In this document: positions 23,731-35,654 of the stretch, in pieces
Layout: the number at the start of each line of letters is the position of its first letter
Numbering within the stretch: the first letter of the stretch is position 1
DNA from: Lutraria lutraria
Taxonomy: Eukaryota; Mollusca; Bivalvia; Venerida; Mactridae
Direction of reading: 5' to 3'
Assembly: GCA_964023205.1 (NCBI GenBank)
Contig: OZ026848.1
Location: forward strand, 27,267,912 to 27,331,911
DNA length: 64,000 bases
The notes under the pieces: model-generated
Databases searched by the model: none
Told to the model about the DNA's origin: nothing
What the model saw: only the letters and a program-made list of their open reading frames with translations
Position numbers and translations under genes: made by a program

Positions 23731-24198
23731 CAGACTATGCTCATAGTGAGCTTTTGTGATCGCCTAGCGTCCGTCGTGAAGTGGTGTCCATTTTACAAAG
23801 TGTCGTCCGTGTATCAACAATTGCTTTAAACAACATCTCCTTCTTTTGCAGTTGGCCAATTTCAACGAAACTTTGTAGGAATGTTCCTTGCATGAAGCTC
23901 TACTGAAGTTGTTCAAGAAATTAAATTTCATTAGAATCTCTGATTGCTACTGCAACCAATAGTAAAAACTTTTAAAAATCTTGTCCGAAACCACAAGGTC
24001 TAGAGCTTAGGTATTTCGGATGTAGCATTGTCTACAGGACCTCTACCAAGTTTGTTCAAATTATGGCCCCGGGGTCAAAACTGGCCCCGCCCCGGGGTTC
24101 ACTTGATTTTACATAGAATCGTAATTATTATAGGCAAAAGGTGAAAAATGTTCTTCACTAATGGTGAACGGTTATAGGGCCATATGGCCCTCTTGTTC
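23731..24198 (+). mobile_element. Tandem-core element, family 1, copy c
   Basis: It starts at gctcatagtgagcttttgtg with gcgtccgtcgtgaagtggtg, then caacatctccttcttttgc, ggtctagagcttaggtattt and ggccccgccccggggttcac. It ends with the stem-loop AGGGCCATATGGCCCT followed by CTTGTT. The long tandem core is absent. Complete at its 3' end. Confidence 0.8.
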
Positions 24199-27091
24199 AT
24201 ATGTTCTGTCGATCCTATATGAATTAATTAAAATAATTTTATATAATTATTTATATACTTTTTTTTCCTCAGTTATGGCGGTCGGGTTGTGCACGTGGAG
24301 TCTTTATTTAGAAATTATTCGGAATTCCTTTTGGGTAAAATACATGGTGCTGTACATTACAAAAATATTACAGCTATCGCAGAAATAACTTTGCAGTTTA
24401 ATCATAAACACACATGATTGTTTTTTATTTTATGCTTTCATAATACTAGTTTGAAGTCATTTATCATAGTGACATCGACAATCCATAATTAAAAAATGAA
24501 TTAGCAACATTTATAAACAAGAACGTCTGAATAATAAATTGAATTGAGCATTGTACTTTTAAATCTGTAAACCAGTCGGTGATTTTCTAGTCAGTTAAAC
24601 TGGATGTTTGACCGGTTACCTGGTTAACCATTGCCACATCTTCTACAAGCCAATATATTCAAATGCTAAATATCTGAGAAATAGAATTTTTTTTCGATAG
24701 CACGTCGTTTTCGATAGTCTTCTCGGCTACCAGTGTCATAGTAACAAGTATGTCTTATTTAATAAACTACTGGCTAATCGCCTTATAATGACTTTTTGAT
24801 ATTGTGTTATAGGCTCGTGGTCTTAGGTGGCCTAAATTGTATTTGTGGACTTGCGTACACATTGAAAAAAAGATTATTGATTCTGAGTTATAATGTATTA
24901 CTTTAGCAGTATATGAAATAAGAATAGTCATGTGAAACATGTGTTTATTGCCCTCATGGCGATAGTGACGATGAACTTAGTAATATTCTTGCTGGTTTAA
25001 GTATTAGATATGCAGTTGTATAAGATACCGCTCTGTGTAGCTTTCTTATAGACGAAAGACACCCAAATAGGCATTCTAACCTGTACTTAGTGATCACGAA
25101 ATGCCATTTATAACTTTGGTATAAATCTAACAAAACCTAATGAATCAACATATTGTGTCAATGGCTAACTGGGTACAAATACCATTCTTTAGTCGCATAA
25201 TGTTTATTAATAATTTAGGAATCTATAACCAATTTCTTCTTAGGCTAAATGCTAACATAATATTTTCCAAAATGTAAATGAATGCTATTCATACTAAATA
25301 GATACTTTGTCCTGAGTTACAGTATTATTCTTTCACGCAGACAATAGTAAATGGACTTGTCACCAAGAGAGTCATTCCATACAGCCACTTAGTCTACTAA
25401 CCGCTGTTGGATTATTTTGTCTGGTCATTTCTTTCCCCATCTGCCTTCTCTTTTATTTCGCCCATATTTTCCTGTTTTATTTTGTGTCATTCCAGCATTT
25501 GTTGTCGTATGTGTTGCTTCCCTCAGTTTTTGGCTTCGTTTGCGATTCCAACTGCTCCTTGTCCAATATTACCTTAGGATTTCATCACAGGTTGAGAATG
25601 TTTTGTTCTATTGCTTTTCTACTAAATCTATTGGACGCTTTCGTTTGTTTTGTTGTTGACATGTCCATCTGTCTTAGGAGATGGTCAATTGCACTATACA
25701 AGCAGCATTTAATCGCGTTTTGTTGCTAATTTTGTGATGATAAAAATCACTGTGTCTCTCTCAATATATTTTATAGTTTTCTACATTGTCTGTTCGTGGT
25801 CTTTTTGTCTCTGTATTTCAGTATTCATTAGATGGTAACACTGAAACGACGATCCTCTCACTCGCTGTTTTTTCTGCATGTTTTGTCGTGAAGTGACTTA
25901 AATGTATCGCTGTTAATACGATGGGCAAATTAAAGGAAGTCTTTACAATTACTTTCGTAATTTTATGGTGATACGCATTTATAATATTATGTCATTATCC
26001 GGTCAATTGAGAGGAACTGTCTCGAAGCTTTCTGTGCAATCAATTCTTAGACAACGTTATTTTCATTTTACGATATTCATAACGATATCTTTGCGTGAGG
26101 TTTTAAATTATTAAATGTAAAGTTTGTATTCTGAATTAATCCAAGACGATGGTATTGGATTGTTCACGTAGGTGACTGATTGTTTTTTATCGTCTACACC
26201 GGCGTCTGCATCTTAATCATTGTTTTGTTTACAGTTTTCAGCGGGGTGACTTGATTTCTTTTGACATGTTCCTGTGCAGGTCTTTGGGTTTTTGACACAT
26301 TTATGTCTTAGTATTTTACGGGTCTATTCTCATTAAAGAAACATCATCGCAATATTTGGAATCAGATCTGTCTGCAAAGCTGCAGAATGTGTTATTTCTT
26401 CTTCACCTAGTGTGTTGTTACCACCCCAAAGTACCTAAAATGAACGTAATTTACACAAGAAATACAATAAGCATATTTTAATTACTTTCAAAATGCCAGT
26501 AGCTCTATCTATTTTAGGCGCTGCTAAACAGACTGTCGAAATTTTTCGAAGACAAGCAGTTTTTATTTCTCTAAAAATGGGTCAGTTTAAAAAAAGATAC
26601 ATTGTATATTATACATTTGTATTTTAGTTCAGGTATGACAATTTCTTCGACACAATTTAAAACAATTATGTGCTGCAATATCATCAATCAACTTTATGTT
26701 TAATGTCAATTTCGCACGATGTCGTATATGTACTGTACAATGTATGTACACCATGTAGTTATATTTTTCATATTTTTTGTTTCCATGAGATAATTGTGAG
26801 GTTAGTTCCCATCAAATCAGTTCATACTCTTGTAGTTTTGATATAGGCAATTATAAGGGGTACCTGCATGTTTGGGTGTTGGATGGGTTTTGGAATAGTG
26901 GAACTTTTAGAAGTCCAATATATTCTATCTTCATTAAATATAGATTAAGTAAAAAATAGAATACTTGTAATTTTAATCTTTAACATAATCTAACGTTTAA
27001 ATCAGTGATATAGCCAATTATAGGTTTTAATACCTCTGATGTCCTTGTAATAATACATCATTAATAAATAATCTTCGGCTTCTGATTATTC
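24199..27091. other. Gene-poor AT-rich stretch
   Basis: No gene that I can support. The overlapping frames at 25417-25729 are T-rich low-complexity sequence. 25931-26080 has weak similarity to 15273-15415. Confidence 0.4.
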
Positions 27092-27325
27092 AGGGACGCC
27101 TTTCAGTGTCCCAATCACTACTACAGAGCCCAGTACTGTGTTCAAGATATCACAGGAAACGGGCGAGGCATGTATGGGAGCTTTACACTATCTTCTCTCC
27201 CTTCTTTCTTGGGCGGCTTTGAAATGAAATGTCTTTCTAATGGGCCGTCAAACAACAGTTTGATAATAAATATTTTTGACATTTACTTTCAACAAATGAC
27301 AAAAGATCCCGACAACAATCAATAA
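27092..27325 (+). CDS. Possible isolated exon, unrecognised
   Basis: A good acceptor (cttctgattattcag) at 27092 is followed by an open frame of about 77 codons ending in TAA at 27323-27325. The first 150 bp are clearly more GC-rich than the flanks. The predicted peptide starts DAFQCPNHYYRAQYCVQD and is Cys- and aromatic-rich, as in an extracellular domain. The first ATG is internal. I do not recognise a family. A second frame is also open for about 46 codons, so a repeat or chance is possible. Confidence 0.3.
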   Translation, partial: RDAFQCPNHYYRAQYCVQDITGNGRGMYGSFTLSSLPSFLGGFEMKCLSNGPSNNSLIINIFDIYFQQMTKDPDNNQ

Positions 27326-29910
27326 GATTAAACAATTTTATTAACAAACAAGGGGTAGAAAGATTTTTCAAAGTTCAAAAACTGCTATTTTACTTTAAGT
27401 ATGTCCTTGAAATGGTCCCTGAATTTTTGTATCATTAGCAATTCAACGTACATATCGAAGTGCTACATGAACAATTCCGTTGCATTCCGTTTGATCATCA
27501 TTTGTTCTGACAGTACCAATTAAGCTATTTGTCTGTTACATCAGTCTAAGTGTCTTCCAATGTTTCCAATTATTATAGTCTGTGCACCATAATTGCATCA
27601 CGTTCTGACCAGAAATGATCACTGTTTGCCTCAGGAATACCAGAATGTACATATACTTCAGTTATGGGACCTCTACAGACATAACACTGGTAATATATAA
27701 GTATAGCACTTGAAGTAATTAGGATTTCAATACAATATTAGAAGTGAGTGTGACCTCGGTTAGAAGAATGGTGACGTCAAACACTATGTTTCTGTACGAT
27801 AACTTTTGTTTACCTGATCTAAAGCTGAGATGCAATCGTGTTGTATTTGGGTTCATTGGCAATAGTACTAAAATAGAAAAGCGGTTTGTAATAAAATGCA
27901 TCTCATTCATCGCATGTAACAAGTGTGTTGCTTTCAACTACAGCAGGCAAGACAGCTGACAAGACTTATGGTAAGATGTGATATGTGTAGATCGAGTGTC
28001 AGTAACCCATTTGAAAGAGTCCCAGGCATAACTATTCTAGGAACTCCACTATATGCTCTCAGTTTATGATTTCATACCAGAATAATTTACTGTTGTTGGT
28101 ACTGTTGCGTATATTCAGTGATGTTTTATGTTTAGAAGCCTGATGATTTAATCAAGCTTGTGTAAAATCCATGTGATGGATAATTAGTCCGATGAAATGA
28201 AATATTACATATTAATCTGACTGAGGCGACTCTTTGAAGTTTAATTGAGAATCAATTTGCAGAACTAAATAGATCTATTTTATGAGTCTTTTGTCATACT
28301 TCAAAGAAAATGCGATCTTGTCACTATTTAGTGTAATAGAGTACTTATTTACAGCAAAAATAACCTACTTACGGGGTCCATTTATTAGAATTGAAAAAGT
28401 TCCAAGAAATTACAAGAGAGTTCCCCATAAATGGAAACTCTAGTCGTTTCATTTGCTGGATCTGAGTCAAATGAATTCATCACAAGAAAAGCTAGTCAAC
28501 AAGACAACAGCACTTGTCAATGTTGTTCATATTGATGAACAAATACGAATATGTAATCCTAGAGATAATTGAAAAAGCGGTGATGTCAGAAAGATTTGAC
28601 TTGGGGGATTTTGAATGTGTGTTGACCAGTGATGGTCATAACTGCAAACCAACACTTATGAAAGACCTTAGCGACAATTTAATTTTTGATTTGACTATGT
28701 AGCTTCTTTAATATCATGAGCGATGTGTAACGCTAACAAAAAAAAACTGTTCCACTGTAGTTACGTTATTACATACAAACTATTAAATGGTACGTTTGAA
28801 GTGTAATATATACTGAAGAAATATCTAAATGATCACGGTTGTATATACATTTACATGTATATACGCGTATGTCACTTTCATTGTCACATTGAAACAGATA
28901 AAAGCGATTTTCAGGACAAAATAACTGAACTCACTGCACTGACTATCAAAACAACTACAATGTTTTTTCCGAACCTGATCCTTGGAAATGAACTACACTT
29001 AACAATTCAATGTTTCAAAACTCCAAATTTCTTATAATCAAGTTGCAAATTGATGTAGGACCTGACAGCAGCCATGTTCTGAATTAAGAAAATAAAATAA
29101 CCCCTATCGGTGACGACATTATTAGATTCCTGAAGAGATGTAGGTACATCTGCCATTGTTTATTGAATTATACTTGATACGACGCAATAATCTGATTTCC
29201 TATTAACAGACAATGGTCTCGGAATGATACCAAATAATAATCACTGATAATATTGCTGAGAAACCCAAATGTGAAGATAATTTTTTGGTTACTTCCTACG
29301 CATATAATGACAATTGCAATGTAACTTGGTGACAACATGTATTCCAGGGCACCTGAATTACTTGTATCGGTTCAATACTTTCACATAGCATTCATTTATT
29401 GAAATATCTAAAGGAAGACACTATGGTAGAAATTGTTTATCACTATATCAGATTCTCTAGCTTACTTAATTTACGTCCACATTGATTTTTGTTGTTGTCC
29501 ATTTAGTACTTTTTTTATCTGTATTTTTTGTCGTATTTGACTGCGGTGAGTCGGTTCCAGGTCATAATAATGAATACTCCCTCCATACTGAACGACTGAC
29601 TCATCTAATCAAGACACCTACATTTTGAGAGAAAAACGAAATTTCGTCACCATAAACGATTTAAATTATATACTAGTATGTGAATGTAACTCATCTGGGC
29701 GTTTGTTAGAGAATCTTTGGTACAATTCGATTCGGCTTTCGTCATTTTATGGCGGATATCATGGACAAAGATTGAAATGCACATTTCAATGTATGACATT
29801 GATACAAGTGTAGAACGACATATATACTTAAGAACTTCGGAAAACTGTAAAAGTAATTGATTTTTTTCATGATTTTTGTATGTATCACAAGTAAAGATTA
29901 AAGAGGAGCG
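27326..29910. other. Gene-poor AT-rich stretch
   Basis: No gene that I can support. A single CRE palindrome, tgacgtca, lies at 27772-27779 outside any recognised repeat. Short frames on both strands (27719-27959, 28514-28702) look like chance. Confidence 0.4.
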
Positions 29911-29985
29911 GTGATGTAAGGGGTGGAGTGTCGGACTCCTAACATGGAGGTTGCGGGTTCGAATCCCGTCAGTGGTGGAATTCAA
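29911..29985 (+). ncRNA. tRNA-like sequence, probably a SINE head
   Basis: A strong B box (gcgggttcgaatcccgt) forms a proper T-arm. The loop ctcctaa is that of tRNA-Arg(CCT), and an A-box-like tgatgtaaggggtggag lies upstream. The anticodon stem is poorly paired, and the presumed acceptor strands (3' cagtggt) do not pair. It is therefore a tRNA pseudogene or the head of a tRNA-derived SINE rather than a working tRNA. The antisense frame through it gives the well-known spurious peptide GIRTRNLHVRSPTLHPLHH. Confidence 0.55.
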
Positions 29986-30288
29986 CCGGAATCTCACAAT
30001 CCCTTCTTTCGGCGCGAGTACTAGTCATAATCCAGGAAGCAGTTATCGATAGTAGTTAATATAACTTGTAAGAACTGGCGATTAAACATGTTTTACTTTG
30101 TTCTAATGAAATTTTCTGTAGTTTGAACATTTTTTAAAGTTCTAGCTCAACAAATTCAAGCGCATATAACAATTAATGGACGATGTCACCGTTATAACCA
30201 GAACTGACGAGTTATCTTATTGGTGTATTTGTGTGACGCACTATATCTCAGTTCAGGAATATTATTACGACACTGTCATTATCACTAA

Positions 30289-31391
30289 TAAGGCCACAAC
30301 TTTTTTATTTGTTGGTTTACAATTTTTTTTTGGAAAAGTGACCAGCGGTCGGTCGAAAAAAAATATATAAAAAAATCCCATGTCCGTGTTCAAATTTGTG
30401 CACAACAAACTACCGTATCCTATATATATACTTGGTCATAAGTCTACTTAGCTAATAAGTCGGGGGATACACATTAGAGTGGAAGAAAATGGCATTTAAG
30501 CTTGATCAGTAAATAAGCCAAGTGCATTAAATTATTGCCGAAATTTCATCGCTCCCGACGTACGTGTGAAACAGAAAGTAGAATTTAACAAAGGGGAGTA
30601 ACTTCTACAGACTGTTAATTAGTACAGTATATCCCATAATGCACTGTAAGAGATTCATACTGATTTTGAAATGCCCTCGGGTGATGTTGATATAAACAAG
30701 ACCCCTACTCATCATTTTTCCGGTTTAATTGTTTATTTTTTTTAACCTACTGCAATCAGCAACAATTAAGTCACATGATAGACAAGTTGAGACATTTCAT
30801 CGGATACAGTACAAAGAAATTAAGTTTACACACAAAAAAGTGTCGAACTTGCTAATCCGTGACCAACGAGAACAAAAGCCATCAGGAGGAAACAAACATA
30901 TGCATTTACTCATATTATAGGTCTTTGAGATCGTACCTTACTAATCCAGTAACAAGTTATTCACACAAAAAATCCATAATTGTGTGACACATTTAAATTA
31001 CGAAATACCTGTTCAAGTAAAATATTAACCAGAGATCTGATTGACAGTTTACATCATTCATGACGTCAGTTACATTGACTTTAAACCTAGTTAATTTCAG
31101 CAGCGCTAAAAATAGAAAATCAATACAGTATATTTCAACTCTCTGGCATTTGCACTAAGTTCACCCGGTTTGTGCAAAAATACGTGCGGACTTTATTATT
31201 TTGTTGTAGTGCTCTGTGGTAATATATTTTTTGGTTACTCGGTTTTTTTTAAATTTTAGTCATAAAAAAGGGTCGGTCGGAAATAATATATTTAAAAAAA
31301 AGGTTAAATTCCATTTTTATTTTTTTTCGGATTTGCCGAAAATTACACTCGCCGGTTTTGTAAACCAATTTATATAAAAGTTGTGGCCTAA
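30289..31391. mobile_element. PIF/Harbinger-like MITE with TAA target duplication
   Basis: The terminal inverted repeats are GGCCACAACTTTTTTATTTG... at 30292 and ...TATAAAAGTTGTGGCC ending at 31388. They extend inward as ttggtttacaa / ttgtaaaccaa and a gtcggtcggaaa word. TAA flanks both ends (30289-30291 and 31389-31391). A 3-bp TAA duplication with GGCC-type ends is typical of PIF/Harbinger. No transposase is present, so it is non-autonomous. Its right half (from 31051, catcattcatgacgtcag) is shared with the TIR element at 59640-61105, so one is nested in or derived from the other. Confidence 0.75.
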
Positions 31392-31517
31392 AGTACTTGT
31401 ACTTCATAGGTACTTAAACAATGCTTCAGACCAAAAGATGTGCTTTAATATCGATGTGGTCTTAATTAATTATAAAACTAAGTCCTGGGGAAAATTATCA
31501 TAAAAATATCTATTTTT

Positions 31518-32130
31518 AGCTCACCTGGCCCAGAGTGCCAAGGTGAGTTTTTAGGATCGAGCTATGTAATGTCTGTCATCGTCCGTCCATCGTCAACAAT
31601 TTCTTTAAACAACATCTCCTTATCCACTTGGTCAATTTCAACCAAACTTCACAGGTGTGTTCCTTGCATGAAGCTCTACCAAAGTTGTTCAAAGAACTCC
31701 ATTCCATGCAGACAACCAGAAGGATCTTCTGCTCAAACACCAGAGGACCTAGAACTTAGATATTTAGTGTGTAGCATTGTCTACTGGATCTCTGCTGAGT
31801 TTGTTCATGGTCCCCCAGGTCAACATTGGCCCCGCCCCGGGGGTCACTTGATTTATGTAGGCCTATATAGGAAAATTAAAAACAGTCTTCTTGTCCAAAA
31901 CCACAAGACCTAGGGCTTAGATATTTTGTAAGTAGCATTGTCTTGTAGACTTCTACCAAGTTTGTGCAAATCATGGCCCCAGGGTCAATATTGGCCCTGC
32001 CCAGTCAGCAACTACTTGACATTTGGGGTAGATAATTTTTTACCATGACAAATAACTTCCCTTGATTAAATTATCCCTTGGTGTTACGATACTCAGGTGA
32101 GCGATACAGGGCCATCGTGGCCCTCTTGTT
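31518..32130 (+). mobile_element. Tandem-core element, family 1, copy d (best-preserved ends)
   Basis: The 5' hairpin is CTCACCTGGC...GCCAAGGTGAG. It is followed by gtccgtccatcgtc, the gaccta(g)agcttagata(t) blocks (two units) and ggccccgccccgggggtcac. The 3' end is CTCAGGTGAGCGATACA, then the stem-loop GGGCCATCGTGGCCC and TCTTGTT. CAGGTGAGC near the 3' end is complementary to the 5' AGCTCACCTG, so the ends also form an inverted repeat. Confidence 0.85.
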
Positions 32131-32159
32131 GTTTGTTTTGGACTAAGTACAGTCAGTGT

Positions 32160-32320
32160 TAATTAGGCTTCCAGCCTTTATGGTGGAAGAAGATCGACCT
32201 CAAGACAGAACCACTGATCTTCCGTAAGGTTTGTCTTGCCTGGATTGGATTCGAATTCAACGCGGTGATGGGGCCAGTGATCGCTTATTAGAGAAAGCCG
32301 TGGTATTCCGTGCGTGTGTG
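32160..32320 (-). repeat. tRNA-derived SINE fragment
   Basis: The segment ccagcctttatggtggaaga through accactgatcttccgtaagg, then a minus-strand B-box-like ggattcgaattc and ggtgatggggccagtgatc, reads as a reversed mollusc-type SINE: tail at the left, tRNA-like head at the right. The 63.0-kb copy shares the tail words. Confidence 0.5.
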
Positions 32321-34454
32321 TGTTTGTGTACATTGAAGTTAGTTAACTGACCTTTAGCACTTTATTTGTAGCAAACTTGGAAAACGGAAATGTTTGTGCA
32401 TTTCAAAGTACATCTGTATATCTACTTCATTGGTGTATTTTCACATAAAATCGGTTGAAACGCCAACTGGTTTTATTTTTCGTTTTTCTTTTTGCTATAA
32501 AAATATGTGTAGGCTTATGTCTATGGTGCCTTAAGGTAGTTAACGTCAATATTGTTTATCAGAAAGTTCCTTCTGTTTAGCTAGATAATGAAATGCACTT
32601 TAAGACGTAGGCACTAAAGTAGCTAAAATTATATTAAATTGGTATAATCATGTATAGTATTTTAACAAGAAGTTAAGAAAGGTTACATATACATCACGCT
32701 ATTTAATTTGTAACATGATACAAGTACATTTGTGTAGATAATTCCAGGTAATAAGAGCTGCAATGATGATTATTTGTCGTATCTTTAACTTTATTTTATT
32801 TATGTATTTGTGTGGGAATATACTATCATTCCAGTTACTATTTTTGTCTTAATTTCTACTTACAGCTGACATGTTTATTACCACGAGAATTTACAGCGAG
32901 CTTAAACATGTTAAAATGTTGAAAAACGATATTTAAATTACTGAAGTATTGTTTAAAATATCTAGCATAAGAAAATTATAGAATTAATTTCCCGTCGTTT
33001 AGCAGTTTATAACGTATAGACAGGAGTTCATATCGTGATTTACGGTCTATACCTTATAAGCTGATAGAATATGAGAATGCATTATTTCGATTCTTAACAA
33101 AAATAATCTGCGTTTCTAAATGTGTCACCCAAAACGTATAAAACAATATTTACGGCGTTTTTTTAAAACGATTGTTTCGCCTTTTATTTATTACAGAGAC
33201 GTATAATACAATTATACGTCTCTGTTTATTAACAAAATAGTCCATCTCATCTTCAGCAGTAGCTGTGTTACTATCGGGAGGGGGGGGGGGGGTAAAATAT
33301 AACAGCCAATCATGTTTTTTCGTAGATTAAATGTGTGGGTTAATTTCCTTTACGTTTATATCGACAATGATAGTGATTATGTAAGAATCAAATTCGGGTC
33401 AAGAAACGTAAAATGACATTATTAAATAAACATTCTATTTCACTATTTTTATGACGTAATTGTTATAAGACTCAAGACTTGGTCCCTATTGCTCTTTTTT
33501 CACCTGTGATATAGAATTCTAAATAAGGATATTTTATCTTTAATTAACTGAGAGTTATTAACAAGTTTATACTGTGTTTTTTATAGGCATCTCGTATATA
33601 GAATGCCTTTGACCAAAATTTATGTGAAACATAATTAGCGTGCAGTGGCAAACTATTTTGAAAAGTACATCTCTTTTTCAATGTTCAAGTATAATCATAG
33701 TACATCATATTCATTTCTATTTGGGCTAAATTGTGTAGATATTTTGTCACTAAGTATTCACTCGATCAGATCGAGAAAGGACACTGTGTCACCGTGTGTA
33801 CATCCTTTGTGTGTTTTTTTTCCTTTGACATTGTTTATTTTAGTATGTGTATGAAATTTTGAATCATAGTAAATATTATTGACATTTGAGTTGACTTTCG
33901 AAAAAACAGTATTCACATTCTAGTATTAAACTATATCTCTAATTTGTAATCTTAAATGTCAGCAATTTCTGCGTGTGGTTTGTTAATCTTACCATCTGTG
34001 TCTCCGGTAGATAACTTAAATACGTATGAAATTACAGACTAAACAAAATGTTTTTTTATCAATGTTTATTAAAACTATGACTGATAAAGATATGGAATCT
34101 CAAATGTCTCAGAATAATTTGAATGAGGACACTTTCGTTGTTTGATGTGTGTCTGTGCAAGTCCTTGACGAGGCGTCAAGTTTCCTACAAAATACTAATG
34201 TATTCATATGGGTCATTCGCATAAATTCCTATATTTCAGTAAAAATTCCCATATTTCCAAGAAATTTTTATATTTCATGGTATGCATGAAATGTAAGGTT
34301 CTGAGGCAAAACTTAAACATCATTGGCTGTTGTGTTTGTAAATTATGCAATATTTGCTTCAAAATGCACATCATTTTCAACAACGTAAGCACAATGTGTT
34401 TTGCCATGATTTATCAGACAATAAAAGTATTGTCTGTAACTGTATTCAGCGGAT
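32321..34454. other. Gene-poor AT-rich stretch with a hairpin and G run
   Basis: No gene that I can support. It includes the perfect hairpin at 33193-33225 and a run of 13 G at 33280-33292. Confidence 0.4.
33193..33225. repeat. Perfect 33-bp hairpin
   Basis: The left arm acagagacgtataat (33193-33207), a 3-bp loop, and an exactly complementary right arm ending gtctctgt (33225). The size and form resemble the 25- and 40-bp MITEs at 47091 and 6931, but the ends differ and no target duplication is evident. Confidence 0.85.
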
Positions 34455-35062
34455 TGTCATAGTGAGCTTTTGTGATGGCACAATGTCCGACGTGCGTCGT
34501 GAAGTGGTGTCCGTTTTTACTTTAAATAACATCTTCTCCTACATTACTATGCCAATTGCAACCAAACTTTGCTGGAATGATCCTTTGGTGGTCCTCTTTC
34601 AAAGTTGTTCAAAAGATTAAATTTCATTAAAAACTCTGGTTGCCGATAGGAAAAATCTTTAAAAATATTCTTATCCTAAACCACATGGCCTTGAGTTTAG
34701 ATATTTGGTGTGTAGAATTGCCAAATGGAACTTTACCAAGTTTGTTCAAATTATTGCCCTGGGGTCAAATATCTAAGCTCTAAGCCTTGTGGTTTCGGAC
34801 AAGAAGATTACGAAGGATTTTCCTTTTGGTTCCCATGGCAAGATGGAATTGGTAGAACTTCGTGCAAGGAACATACTTGTAGAGTTTCGATAAAATTGGC
34901 CTACTGCTTAAGGAGATGTTGTTTAAAGCAATTGTTGACAGACGCACGGACGACGGACAACACCTGATCGCGATAGTGAGCTAAAAAGTGAAATGTTTTT
35001 CTCTGAATGTCTTTTTCCGGTGAGAGGTTATAGGGCCATTTGTGTTGGCCCTCTTGTTGTTT
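34455..35062. mobile_element. Tandem-core element, family 1, fold-back copy e
   Basis: 34455-34770 runs forward (catagtgagcttttgtgatg, gtcgtgaagtggtgtcc, caaaccttgg-type blocks). From about 34772 the sequence turns around: taagctctaagccttgtggt, then acgacggacaacacctgatc and gcgatagtgagctaaaaa are the reverse complement of the 5' part. The 3' terminus then follows with GGGCCATTTGTGTTGGCCCT and CTTGTT. This is a head-to-head copy, probably formed by template switching or insertion of one copy in another. Confidence 0.75.
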
Positions 35063-35495
35063 TTTATTAGAACACATTTTTAGAGAATGGCTATATTTCG
35101 TTAGTCTAGTTGGTCTGTTTGTATAGACAGAAAAAGCCATTTTTCTAAGGACTAAGTCGAGTTAATAATCAAGTCTAGACACACTCCGCTGTATTTAGTA
35201 TCATTGTATATATTATATATTCTCTGACAACTTGAAAGGAATTAATTTAAAATTGGCTATTTCAACATTGGTTTATACTTTGAGAAATGGGAAAGGGTCT
35301 TTAAAAAAAGTTGTTTCAAGTGAATATACTATCATTGAACAGATAGGAAAATGAGAAATTCTGTGCGATGAGCAGTCACAAAAATCACTTAAGGCCGTAT
35401 GAACAACATTTTATAGACTTGCGAACTTTGAAAACGTATTTTGACGTATGTTGTATGTTGATTTTGCCACAAAATTGAACTCATCATTTGATTTT

Positions 35496-35640
35496 TAGCT
35501 CGTCTTATTTCGAAGAGAAGATCGAGCAATTGCGATCACTGTGTCGTCTGCGTCAGCCTTATGCAACTCAGAAACTATAAGAGGTAGCAACATGAAACTT
35601 CATAGGTGGATAGATCTCGCCGAGTGTCGGCACCGCTTGC
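35496..35640 (+). repeat. Fragment of another dispersed AGCTCG element
   Basis: tttttagctcgtcttatttc, gaagagaagatcgagc, then gtgtcgtctgcgtcagc and catgaaacttcataggtgg. The 5' hairpin (gctcg...cgagc) and the following text are built like the other tandem-core families. It is truncated where the CRE MITE begins. Confidence 0.5.
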
Positions 35641-35654
35641 TCCTGTTTTTGTTA

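Noticed and set aside
25417..25729. Overlapping hydrophobic frames that could be membrane proteins
   Set aside because: T-rich low-complexity sequence gives Phe/Leu/Val-rich peptides in several frames. No other coding sign.
29647..29997. 116-codon minus-strand frame with GIRTRNLHVRSPTLHPLHH
   Set aside because: This peptide is the well-known artefact of translating a tRNA/SINE B-box in antisense. The sequence is tRNA-like, not a protein gene.
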